Assembly: GCA_900318645.1 (NCBI GenBank)
Contig: ONLH01000027.1
Coordinates: 1-60,372, forward strand
Origin: an uncultured Prevotellaceae bacterium
GTDB lineage: Bacteria > Bacteroidota > Bacteroidia > Bacteroidales > Muribaculaceae
Reading direction: 5' to 3'
DNA: 60,372 bases
Shown: positions 42,691 through 50,669 of the stretch, piece by piece
Numbering within the stretch: position 1 is the stretch's first letter
How the letters are laid out: the number at the start of each line of letters is the position of its first letter
The notes under the pieces: generated by a model
The model's database searches: none
What the model was told of the DNA's origin: nothing
What the model saw: the letters and a program-made list of their open reading frames with translations, nothing else
Made by a program: the position numbers and the translations under genes

Positions 42691-43719
42691 TTATCCCATA
42701 ATCTTGTCTATCAGTATTAGTGTCGGTTCAACGGATTGAAGGTCGGTAAGGACATTCGCTTTCTTTCCCTCAATGGCGTTGACAAAGGTGGAGATCTCTT
42801 GGAAGAAGCCTTGGGTGTAAATGGAGTTGCCTGCAATGGTGGGGGAGAAACTGTCGTGACGGTACAGGTATTCGAGCGATTGATGTTGGGGACGGATTTT
42901 TTCCACAGGGATACCTGCGATGACAGGTCGCTTGTGAACAAAACTCAGTTCTTCGCATTGATTTAGATGGTAAGAGCCCGAGTGGGTGTGGACGATGAGT
43001 GATTGCTGAGCGTCTTGCCAACAGTGGCAGATGGACAACTCTATCGTGCCGACAATGTGTTGGTGCCGAAGCATCAGGATATAGGAATGTTCATCAATCT
43101 CTAAATAGGAAACGATTTCGGCCTTACCAAACAGCCACGTTGTCAAGTCCAATGGGTGGATGTACAAGTCGAGCAGGGCATCGCCCTCTGGGTAAGCACC
43201 AGTGAGATAATGCAGGTCATAGTTGAGCGGTCGCTCGCGTTTTAGCCGCTTCTTGAGCAGTTGGACTGCAGGCGCATAACGCTGTTGAAGTCCCACCATC
43301 GCTACCCGTGACCCGAATTCTTGTTGCAACTCGATAAGTTTTTGCAGTTGGGAGATCGATTGGCAAGGCGGTTTCTCTATGAACAGTGATTTGCCGCTTT
43401 GCAACACTTGTGAGGCAATGGAAAAATGGGCATTAGGTGATGCGGCAACAAGAACGCCTTTAATCTCCTTGTCATTGAGGATGTCATCAAGCTTGGTTGT
43501 TGCTTTTATACCCTTAAATTTGCGTTCAATCAGTCTTGCCTTGCGCCCATTGGTCACGCAGATGTATTTCAATGGCACTTGCAGATAGTGAAGCACGGGG
43601 TAGAGGTTGGTCAAGCTATGTTGGCCCATACCGACGAAGGCATATTGGCAATGATAGGTCTCGTTGAGATAGCGCTCGGTGCGCATACGCTTATAGCGGT
43701 TAATGAGTTGCTGTATCAT
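42691..43719 (-). CDS. Gfo/Idh/MocA family oxidoreductase
   Basis: A 342-residue NAD(P)-dependent dehydrogenase. The Rossmann motif is YAFVGMGQHS near residue 29, and the family EKP motif (catalytic Lys) is in LFIEKPPCQS. The C-terminal alpha/beta domain has LLDLYIHPLDL. Family members oxidise or isomerise sugars and inositols. The start at 43719 overlaps the stop of the upstream radical SAM gene by four bases (ATGA), so the two are translationally coupled and probably act in one pathway. The preceding in-frame ATG at 43767 would overlap more and is rejected. Confidence 0.87.
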   Translation of the reverse strand: MIQQLINRYKRMRTERYLNETYHCQYAFVGMGQHSLTNLYPVLHYLQVPLKYICVTNGRKARLIERKFKGIKATTKLDDILNDKEIKGVLVAASPNAHFSIASQVLQSGKSLFIEKPPCQSISQLQKLIELQQEFGSRVAMVGLQQRYAPAVQLLKKRLKRERPLNYDLHYLTGAYPEGDALLDLYIHPLDLTTWLFGKAEIVSYLEIDEHSYILMLRHQHIVGTIELSICHCWQDAQQSLIVHTHSGSYHLNQCEELSFVHKRPVIAGIPVEKIRPQHQSLEYLYRHDSFSPTIAGNSIYTQGFFQEISTFVNAIEGKKANVLTDLQSVEPTLILIDKIMG

Positions 43720-44771
43720 AATGATTGAAGATGTTTGCGATAAGTGAATTTGGGATTGTTGCACCATTGATAAGGGCCATAGAATCGTTCAATTATCTGT
43801 TTGGGTATGAAGCGTTCAAGGTTGCGCATCAGGATGATGTCATACTTGCGATGGAAATTAATCCAGCAACCGTTACACTGCCTGGAGTATCGGCACTGAG
43901 TGAGCGCATTAGCTTGACCGTTGAAAATATCATCCAGCGACTGATTGTGGATATTGCCCAACTTGGCATCAAGATTTTGGCACAAGGGTACATCACCATT
44001 ACTGTGAATGACCAGACTGCTCATGATGCTTTGGCAGCGAAGTCGCAGGTTGCCACTCCGCCATTGATCATAAAGTGCTACAAAGTCATAGTTCTCTTGT
44101 GTCTTGTGGATGTTAGAGGGAATACGGCCCACAAAATCGGTCGCCTCAATCAGCTCGCTCGTGGTGTCAAAGAACGCCATCGTGCCATAGATGCCGATGC
44201 GCACGTCAATGCCGTAATGCAAGGCCACATCGATGACATGCTCCATGTCCTTGAACGAGTTCCACGGCGACAGGCAGAACATGAGCGACAGTGGTACGTC
44301 GTCCTTCAAGGTCTCAACGACCTCAATCACCTTGTCAAATCCGTCGCAGCCGCGCATCCTCTTGTAGGTCTCCTTGTCTCCGTCGAGTGAGACATACAGG
44401 TGGCGCGGTTGGAATTGCCTCACGGCATCGATAACCCGTTGAGGAGCGAGGCCATTAGTCAGCAGCGTGTAATTAAGGTGGTGCTCATGGAACCATTCTA
44501 AGATTTCATTTGCTTGAGGATGCAGGATGAATTCACCGCCTTCGAGCCCGACGGTCGTCCTGCTCGTGATGCAACGGCTCTGCATGATGCGCTTGATGTC
44601 ATCGAGCGACAGGTGCTCACGCTTTTTCTGCCAGATATTGCAGTGCTTGCAATGTGACTGGCATGCCGTTGTGGCATATATCATCAGTTGGCTCAACCGC
44701 TTGTGGCGTGGTCGGGACATATTGTTGACATACAATAGCCCGTTGAATAGGTAATCCGTCAGTTTGTACAT
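43716..44771 (-). CDS. radical SAM protein with SPASM-like C-terminus
   Basis: A 351-residue radical SAM enzyme. The 4Fe-4S motif CQSHCKHC (CxxxCxxC) is near residue 38, with GLEGGEFILHP and LYVSLDGDKETYKRMRG as the SAM and barrel segments. The C-terminal cysteines CQNLDAKLGNIHN, CRYSRQCNGCW resemble a SPASM auxiliary-cluster domain, as in peptide or sugar-modifying enzymes. It is coupled to the oxidoreductase gene downstream and follows a strong hairpin upstream. No precursor peptide gene was found within 200 bases, so a substrate cannot be named. Confidence 0.88.
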   Translation of the reverse strand: MYKLTDYLFNGLLYVNNMSRPRHKRLSQLMIYATTACQSHCKHCNIWQKKREHLSLDDIKRIMQSRCITSRTTVGLEGGEFILHPQANEILEWFHEHHLNYTLLTNGLAPQRVIDAVRQFQPRHLYVSLDGDKETYKRMRGCDGFDKVIEVVETLKDDVPLSLMFCLSPWNSFKDMEHVIDVALHYGIDVRIGIYGTMAFFDTTSELIEATDFVGRIPSNIHKTQENYDFVALYDQWRSGNLRLRCQSIMSSLVIHSNGDVPLCQNLDAKLGNIHNQSLDDIFNGQANALTQCRYSRQCNGCWINFHRKYDIILMRNLERFIPKQIIERFYGPYQWCNNPKFTYRKHLQSL

Positions 44772-44777
44772 TATAAA

Positions 44778-44829
44778 TCCATGATGGTTTGGTTCTCTAC
44801 AAGTGTAGATGCCGCCAGACCATCATGGA
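44778..44829 (-). promoter_or_regulatory. hairpin directly upstream of the radical SAM start
   Basis: TCCATGATGGT (44778-44788) and ACCATCATGGA (44819-44829) form an 11-base perfect stem, extended inward by TGG/CCA-like pairs and an inner CTACA/TGTAG hairpin. On the RNA it ends 7 bases before the ATG at 44771, so it could act as terminator for the upstream gene or as a translation-control element. Confidence 0.6.
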
Positions 44830-44877
44830 CTGCATAGGAAGTGCGATAAAACAGTATTTCGTGCTAATGTGGAGGAT

Positions 44878-45690
44878 TTAACGTCCCAGCAAGATATCTA
44901 TCAAGGTTGTGACATCTGAGATGCTGACTTCACCATCCTCGTTGACATCACCACGCTTGTTCTCCAAAATGCTCTCGTCAAACTTCTGTCCCTTATAGAC
45001 TATTTCACCGCCTTCGACAACATGGCTCAAGCCAAAATAGGTACCGTAACCCGTTGGCAACACCATGAAGAAATCAAGTGTGTAACTTGAAAAAGCATCG
45101 ATGCCCACTCCCTCAATAATGCGGAAATCACCCCCACATAGGCTACCAACATATTGCTTGGCCAGATGAGCGCCAAGTGCTATTGTGTCGGTGTAGCAAT
45201 GCTGATACTGGTCATCATAACCTGATTGGTTCACAAGTTTATCCCAAAAGGCTACGGGATCATTGAAATCGTATAAGATAAACTCCTTGCCTTCACTGAT
45301 GAGGTCATAAATGTCGGGTGAAAAGGAGTTGCCGATAGGACAATCGGGATACATTTTGCCATCTGGCACTATCGCGTATACGATCTTGTCTGCCTCACGC
45401 ATGTAGATAGGCATTGTGTCATTATTGGCGTTAATGGCACCGCCGTGGTACTTGTGCATGGCTTTGTAGGTGAGTCCGTTGATGACGGTGTCGCCCTTGA
45501 ATTCAAGGTTCATATAGACTTTGCCTTTTCCCAATATGGTGTCAGCAGGATAGAAACCATCCTCATTGACATAATAGTAAACCCATTTTACGCCTTCGCG
45601 TACAAAAGGCGTATACATGTACTCGTTTGCCGCAACCTGTGACACTGCCATCAAGGCAAGGGCTACTAGCAGAATGCTTCTTTTCATCAT
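44878..45690 (-). CDS. secreted protein with a single C-terminal dockerin-type repeat
   Basis: A 270-residue exported protein: signal peptide (residues 1-22, ILLVALALMAVSQVAA), a central 220-residue region of unknown fold that is Tyr/Asp-rich (YTPFVREGVKWVYYYVNE), and a final dockerin-type I repeat, GDVNEDGEVSISDVTTLID, with Ca-binding Asp spacing. Such single-repeat tails recur at the ends of secreted proteins in Prevotella- and Muribaculum-like genomes and may serve as an attachment or sorting module. I cannot assign an enzymatic role. A second start at 45687 is equally possible. No promoter is clear. Confidence 0.82.
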   Translation of the reverse strand: MMKRSILLVALALMAVSQVAANEYMYTPFVREGVKWVYYYVNEDGFYPADTILGKGKVYMNLEFKGDTVINGLTYKAMHKYHGGAINANNDTMPIYMREADKIVYAIVPDGKMYPDCPIGNSFSPDIYDLISEGKEFILYDFNDPVAFWDKLVNQSGYDDQYQHCYTDTIALGAHLAKQYVGSLCGGDFRIIEGVGIDAFSSYTLDFFMVLPTGYGTYFGLSHVVEGGEIVYKGQKFDESILENKRGDVNEDGEVSISDVTTLIDILLGR

Positions 45691-45787
45691 AGCAGTTATT
45701 TTTTTAGGTTATTAAAGATGATAATATCGTTCTATAACCTATGATACCATAAGGCGATAAAAGACTGCATCATTTTGCTGATTTTAA

Positions 45788-47458
45788 CTACCAGGTGAAT
45801 CGCAATCCGGCGGGAATTGTGATGGTGAACGGATGCTGTGTGCGGTAGGTTTCAAAGCCGCTGCCGTCAGGGATATAGTACTGTACGCCAGGCTCTGCAA
45901 AGATGCTGATGCTGGGAGTGATATTGTACTGAACACCGATGCCAATGCCGGTTGACCACTGCAGCGGCACATCCAGGTGATGGCTGTCACGCAGTTGTGG
46001 CTGGTTGTTCAATATATACTCTGTCGTGACTGTTGACTTGACTGGAATCTCCAGCGTCACGCCTGCCGAGGTATAGATGCCGACATGTTTGCCGCTCCAA
46101 ATGCGATAAGAGACTTTCAACGGCACGCCCAGGTAATCGATGCGCTGTTTCTCATCGATGCGGTTGATCCCCTCACCCGTTTGGAACAACGAGTTGAGTC
46201 TTGTGTACTGGAGGCCGCTCTCCAAGCCGATTCTCTTGTTGGCTTGATACCTCAACGACAAGGAATAGGTTAGAGGCAGGCTGTGGTGAGTCTTGCGAAC
46301 GATTTGGCCATTGTTGAGCGGCTCGTTGCTCATTGCAATCTGTCGCATGATGCGATCCTCTTCAGACAGTCCACTCGTGATGTCACTCTTTTCCTCAAGA
46401 TAAGCGATATAATCGCTCCAGTTGTCAATCGATAAGGTGGGATCAGGCTCTCCTGGAACAGTTGGCGCAATATAATCGGGTACGACAAAGTTGTGAGTAT
46501 TCATTCGGTCAGCCTCTCGAGATGGTTGGCCAGTATAAGCCAAATCTGCCGACCAGCGCTTGAAAGCGTCTTTCTTTGGCCGGATGGTGGTGCCTTGACG
46601 AACGTCTGCAAAGTGGATGTCACCATTCAGTTTGAGATGAGGAAGAGTGTTTTCAACAGGAACAGTAGTAGTGTCAACCATCTGTCTTGGAACTTCCTCA
46701 TGATGAGCCGTGTCTGTGGTGCTCACATTTGGTTGCTCGTATCTCTCGGGGACAGTAATGGCCATGTTGCGGCTTTCTTTACGTTGCTGACTGGCGGGCT
46801 TAGCCGCTTGTGGAATGTCATCGGTGACTATGGGTTCATTTGTTTCGGCTGTCTTTGGCTGCTTCTCCTCAATTGTTTTGGGCTGGCGCAGGAGTAACAA
46901 TGCCAGGGGCGTGAGCAGCGTAAGCAGCACGATGGCCCAATACTTGGCCAGCGAGTGTTGCAACATCTTCTTGGCTCTTGCCAGTTGTGATGATGAGGAA
47001 TGGGCGGCAATACCCAGGATTTCGCCGATTTCCTTATGAGACATGTCCTGCATGACCGCCATCTTGAACACCTTGCCATAACCGTTTGGCAGTGCGTTCA
47101 CTGCAGCTATGATTTCGGCCATCGTCGGTATGTCGGTAGGCTCCTCTGCAATCCAAGTTTCATCTGGAATGTCATCAACAGGAACAGTGACTAGGGCATG
47201 ATTTCGTTGCTTGTAGCGCAATGCCACATTGGCCGCAATGCTTGACACCCAAGCGTCAAAACGGTTAGGGTTGTGCAGATGATCCAGTTTGGAGAAGGCC
47301 AGCACAAAGGCATCATGGGACAATTCTTCAGCCACGGCACGATTGCCCACAATGTTATAGCATATCCCCAACACCTTGTGGGAATACGCGTTATAGAGCT
47401 TGGCGATAGCCTGTTGGTCACCAGCCAGAGCCGCCCCGATGACATGCTCCATGTCCAT
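45788..47458 (-). CDS. ECF sigma factor fused to TM segment and outer-membrane-type beta-barrel
   Basis: A 556-residue continuous reading frame. Residues about 10-85 are sigma-70 region 2 (AIAKLYNAYSHKVLGICY, AEELSHDAFVLAFSKL); about 105-170 are region 4 (LPNGYGKVFKMAVMQDMS, HKEIGEILGIAAHSSSSQLA). A transmembrane helix follows at about 173-190 (AIVLLTLLTPLALLLL), then a Pro/Thr/Lys-rich linker of about 200 residues, then from about 395 an alternating-hydrophobicity barrel region (YSLSLRYQANKRIGLESGL) that ends in RFTW, an aromatic terminus typical of outer membrane proteins. There is no stop or frameshift. The start at 47458 is chosen because the 18 preceding residues are not sigma-like. I infer a one-chain trans-envelope transcription regulator. 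Confidence 0.82.
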   Translation of the reverse strand: MDMEHVIGAALAGDQQAIAKLYNAYSHKVLGICYNIVGNRAVAEELSHDAFVLAFSKLDHLHNPNRFDAWVSSIAANVALRYKQRNHALVTVPVDDIPDETWIAEEPTDIPTMAEIIAAVNALPNGYGKVFKMAVMQDMSHKEIGEILGIAAHSSSSQLARAKKMLQHSLAKYWAIVLLTLLTPLALLLLRQPKTIEEKQPKTAETNEPIVTDDIPQAAKPASQQRKESRNMAITVPERYEQPNVSTTDTAHHEEVPRQMVDTTTVPVENTLPHLKLNGDIHFADVRQGTTIRPKKDAFKRWSADLAYTGQPSREADRMNTHNFVVPDYIAPTVPGEPDPTLSIDNWSDYIAYLEEKSDITSGLSEEDRIMRQIAMSNEPLNNGQIVRKTHHSLPLTYSLSLRYQANKRIGLESGLQYTRLNSLFQTGEGINRIDEKQRIDYLGVPLKVSYRIWSGKHVGIYTSAGVTLEIPVKSTVTTEYILNNQPQLRDSHHLDVPLQWSTGIGIGVQYNITPSISIFAEPGVQYYIPDGSGFETYRTQHPFTITIPAGLRFTW

Positions 47459-47541
47459 CCAATAAAGTTGTCCTTTATTGTTATGATGCCATATTGGATG
47501 AAAAGACTGCATGGAACCGAATAATTCTTTGTTAAAACTAA

Positions 47542-47604
47542 TTAGCCGTTAACAGATGGATGTCCGCTAACGGCTAATCGTCTAACGTCTAACGTCTAAC
47601 GTCT
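47542..47604. repeat. palindrome plus CTAACGT heptamer repeats
   Basis: TTAGCCGTTA (47542-47551) and TAACGGCTAA (47568-47577) form a 10-base inverted repeat. Then CTAACGT repeats every 7 bases (47567-47604, with one 8-base step). It is another member of the heptamer family and lies between pepO and the sigma-barrel gene. Confidence 0.7.
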
Positions 47605-47607
47605 ATA

Positions 47608-49620
47608 TTACCAAATGATGACGCGGTCGGCGGGGTCACGCCACATGGGCATCTCGGGCTGGATGTTGAAGGCGTTGAAGAACTCCTCCAGGTTGCGGAT
47701 GGCGACGTTCACACGATTCACACCCAGGCTGTGGGGATCTACCTTGGTGCGGCGCAGCTTTTCCTCCTTGGTGATGTTGGCTGCCCATACGTTGGCATAG
47801 CTCAGGAAGAAACGCTGATCGGGGGTGAAGCCGTCAATCTTCTTGTCGCCCTTACCTTGGTCGGTGTTCTTGAAAGCGCTGTAGGCTACGCGCAGTCCAC
47901 CGTGGTCGGCGATGTTCTCGCCCATGGTGAAGGTGCCGTTGGCATGGATATCGTCGGCAACAATCTCGGCACTGTACTGTGCGCCCAGTTTGTCGGCCAG
48001 CTGCTGGAACTTGGCTGCGTCCTCGGGGGTCCACCAGTCCACCATGTTGCCGTTGGCGTCGAAGTTACGGCCTTGGTCGTCAAAGCCGTGGGTCATCTCG
48101 TGGCCGATCACCACGCCGATAGCGCCATAGTTACAAGCGTCGTCGGCATTGGGGTCGAAGTAGGGTGCTTGGAGAATGCCGGCGGGGAAGCAGATCTCGT
48201 TGGTCGAGGGCTCATAGTAGGCGTTGACCGTCTGGGGCGTCATGTACCAGCGCTCCTTGTCGACCGGCTTGCCCAGCTGACTGTATTCATACTCGGCCTG
48301 GAAGCGGCGAGCAGCCATGATGTTCTCCCAATAACTCTTGGCGGGATCGATGTCCAGGGCGCTGTAGTCGCGCCACTTGTCGGGATAACCGATTTTGACG
48401 GTGAAGCTGTTAAGTTTCACGAGTGCATTGACCTTGGTCTTGGGGCTCATCCACGACAGGGTAGCGATGTGCTCGCCAAGGGCGCGCTTCAGGTTATCTA
48501 CGAGCTGTTGCATCTTCTTTTTGCTGTCGGCAGGGAAGTACTTCTCTACATAGAGCTGGCCAACGGCCTCGCCCAGCATCGTGTTGGGCACGTCGAGGGC
48601 ATGTTTCCAGCGCGGCATCTTCACCTGCTTGCCACTCATGGCGCGGCTGTACATGTCGAAATTTGCGTCGGCAAAGGCATCGCTAAGGTAGGGCGAAGCG
48701 GCATCGATATACTTGAAGATGAGGTATTCTCTCACGCTTGCTTCCTTGAGTGTGGCCATCATCTCGTTGACCTTGGCCAGCGACTTGGGCTGGAAGACGC
48801 ACACCTTGTCAAGTTCGCTGATGTCCAGTCCGGCAAAGTACTGGCTCCAGTTGATGTTGGGATAGTCGGCGCGCAGCTGGTCCAGGGTCACCACGTTGTA
48901 GAGCTTGCTGTAGTCACGGGTCTCCTCGCGAGTCATGGCGACGCGAGCCAGGGCGGTCTCGATAGACATTACGTGCTGCGAAGCCTTCATGGCAGCAGCC
49001 TTCTTGTAGCCGATGAGTTGGAACAACTGCTGAATGTATTTGGCGTAGGCGTCGCGCACCTTGACGGTGTTGGCGTCTTTCTCGAGGTAGTAGTCGCGGT
49101 CGCCCATTCCCAGGCCGCCCTGCATCAGGTAGAACATGTTGGTGTTCGAGTCCTTCAGGTCGGCCATGACTGCCGAGTTGAAGAAGGGGGCTGCGATGCC
49201 GCGATGCTGGTCGGCGATGGCGGCCATAAACTGGTCGCGTGGGAGTGACTTGAGTTGGTCGATGTAGTCCTTAAGCGGAGCCATGCCCTCGCTGTTGAGG
49301 CGAATGCTGTCCATACCCTGGGCATAGAGGTCACCCACCTTCTGCTTGATGCTGCCGCGCGGGTTGTTGTTGCCCAGCGTAGTGATAATGTCCTTGACCT
49401 GGTTGCGGCTGTTCTCTGCCAGCTGGTCAAAGGTGCCGAAACGGGCATACTGCGGGTCTAGCGGGTGGTTGAACATCCAGCCGCCACAGGCATATTGATA
49501 AAAGTTGATGCCTGGAGCCGTGCTCGGGTCCAGGTTCTCACGGTCCACCGCCTTGATGGGAGTGGCGGCAACCGCTGTCATTGCAGCAAGTGCCATGATG
49601 ATAACAGTGATTTTTCTCAT
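47608..49620 (-). CDS. pepO: M13 family metallopeptidase (PepO/neprilysin-like)
   Basis: A 670-residue exported zinc peptidase. The signal peptide (ITVIIMALAAMTAVAA) is followed by the M13 N-terminal helical domain and the catalytic motif VIGHEMTHGFDDQGRNFD (HExxH) near residue 510, with the third ligand in ENIADHGGLR. Neprilysin-type enzymes cut short peptides. The C-terminal RVNVAIRNLEEFFNAFNI and RDPADRVIIW ending is typical of M13. The gene begins 23 bases after an SGNH hydrolase gene, so the two likely share a transcript. Confidence 0.95.
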   Translation of the reverse strand: MRKITVIIMALAAMTAVAATPIKAVDRENLDPSTAPGINFYQYACGGWMFNHPLDPQYARFGTFDQLAENSRNQVKDIITTLGNNNPRGSIKQKVGDLYAQGMDSIRLNSEGMAPLKDYIDQLKSLPRDQFMAAIADQHRGIAAPFFNSAVMADLKDSNTNMFYLMQGGLGMGDRDYYLEKDANTVKVRDAYAKYIQQLFQLIGYKKAAAMKASQHVMSIETALARVAMTREETRDYSKLYNVVTLDQLRADYPNINWSQYFAGLDISELDKVCVFQPKSLAKVNEMMATLKEASVREYLIFKYIDAASPYLSDAFADANFDMYSRAMSGKQVKMPRWKHALDVPNTMLGEAVGQLYVEKYFPADSKKKMQQLVDNLKRALGEHIATLSWMSPKTKVNALVKLNSFTVKIGYPDKWRDYSALDIDPAKSYWENIMAARRFQAEYEYSQLGKPVDKERWYMTPQTVNAYYEPSTNEICFPAGILQAPYFDPNADDACNYGAIGVVIGHEMTHGFDDQGRNFDANGNMVDWWTPEDAAKFQQLADKLGAQYSAEIVADDIHANGTFTMGENIADHGGLRVAYSAFKNTDQGKGDKKIDGFTPDQRFFLSYANVWAANITKEEKLRRTKVDPHSLGVNRVNVAIRNLEEFFNAFNIQPEMPMWRDPADRVIIW

Positions 49621-49643
49621 TTTTTTGTTGATATAATTTTAAG

Positions 49644-50336
49644 TTAATGTGTAGTAATCGTCTTCAGGACATCCAGCAGCAACCGCTCCATGACATTGTA
49701 GCCTGTAGCATTGGGGTGAACGCCGTCTTCGCTGTAGGCGGGGTTGATGGCACCGCTTTCGTTATAGACCATTGATCCGTAGTAGTCGATATAGGGGAGA
49801 TGCAACCTCTCGGCCAATTCCTGGATGCGCGCGTTCAGTGACTGGATTTTCTCGGGGACATTGCGTACCGACCTGTTCCAGATGAAGTGGCTGCAGGGCA
49901 ATACCGATGAGAGAACCACATTGATGCCGTTGTGCAGGGCCAGTTCGGTCATGGACTGGATGTTGTCCATCGTGATGTCCTCATCATAGGGGCAGAAGTT
50001 CTCGGCTATGTCGTTGGTTCCGCAATTGATGACCACAGCACGCGGCGACAGGGCAATAACGTCCTGTCTGAAACGGGCCAGCATCTCGTAGGACTCCTGG
50101 CCGCTGATGCCACGCCCCACAAGGTGGTTGTCGGTGAAAAACTGCGGGTGAGTATCCATCCAGAACTCGGTGATGGAATTGCCCATGAGGACAATGCGCT
50201 GCGGGTCACGGGCGCCCTGCTGCAACTCGAGATTGGCTTGGTGGTAACGGGTCTTGCCGGCCCAGTCCTGAGCCATCATGTCATGCCCGCCGAGGATGTT
50301 CCATAACAACATAATGATCAATAGCGTACGCTTCAT
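49644..50336 (-). CDS. secreted SGNH/GDSL hydrolase, cotranscribed with pepO
   Basis: A 230-residue exported esterase. The start at 50336 (MKRTLLIIMLLW) gives a signal peptide; a start further upstream would be blocked by the TACCTTTG element at 50376-50369. Catalytic blocks are complete: MGNSITEFW (Ser), GRGISGQES (Gly), NCGTNDIAE (Asn) and DGVHPNATGY (Asp, His). It probably removes acyl groups from glycans or lipids. It is the first gene of an SGNH-pepO unit, though no functional link with the peptidase is evident. Confidence 0.87.
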   Translation of the reverse strand: MKRTLLIIMLLWNILGGHDMMAQDWAGKTRYHQANLELQQGARDPQRIVLMGNSITEFWMDTHPQFFTDNHLVGRGISGQESYEMLARFRQDVIALSPRAVVINCGTNDIAENFCPYDEDITMDNIQSMTELALHNGINVVLSSVLPCSHFIWNRSVRNVPEKIQSLNARIQELAERLHLPYIDYYGSMVYNESGAINPAYSEDGVHPNATGYNVMERLLLDVLKTITTH

Positions 50337-50368
50337 GTCGTCAAAAATAGTGATTTGTTTTGAGACCT

Positions 50369-50376
50369 CAAAGGTA
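50369..50376 (-). promoter_or_regulatory. promoter element of the SGNH-pepO unit
   Basis: TACCTTTG at 50376-50369 on the minus strand; no TTTG at the expected -33 distance. Confidence 0.55.
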
Positions 50377-50427
50377 CAAAATATCCGTATATTACCAGCG
50401 AAAAACGCCAAAGAATGCAATACTCTG

Positions 50428-50619
50428 TCATGAAAACAGGCGCCGTAGCCGTTGCCTCCATTGTTGCAGTCGCGATGGCGGATTGGCGCGCTCGATGGTG
50501 GAGCGGTATTCGATATGGGCCTTATCATCCATCGCTGCGATGGATTGGTTGATGAGCTGCTGGGCACGATGATACTCAGTGTCGGGGAGGGGCTTGTTAG
50601 TTTCTTTTGGAGTTGTCAT
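50428..50619 (-). CDS. small hypothetical protein
   Basis: A possible 63-residue protein, hydrophilic, beginning MTTPKETNKPLPDTEYHRAQ and ending in a basic LQQWRQRLRRLFS. It lies on the minus strand between the hybrid regulator gene (stop at 50670) and the SGNH gene, with an ATG 50 bases after the regulator stop, so it could be read from the same transcript. It has no signal peptide or family that I recognise. The basic Trp/Leu/Arg tail suggests an amphipathic helix that may touch membrane or nucleic acid. It could also be non-coding. Confidence 0.45.
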   Translation of the reverse strand: MTTPKETNKPLPDTEYHRAQQLINQSIAAMDDKAHIEYRSTIERANPPSRLQQWRQRLRRLFS

Positions 50620-50669
50620 ATCTATTCAATGTATTATAGGGTTTATATATAGGCTTGTCAGATAGTTCT

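Noticed and set aside
45788-47458. Frameshift or assembly artefact joining a sigma gene and a barrel gene
   Set aside because: The frame is continuous through the helix and linker, with protein-like composition; but only resequencing can exclude it fully.
47731-49248. A 505-codon open frame opposite pepO
   Set aside because: It is antisense to an M13 peptidase with intact motifs; the long frame follows from GC-rich third positions, and its translation has no family features.
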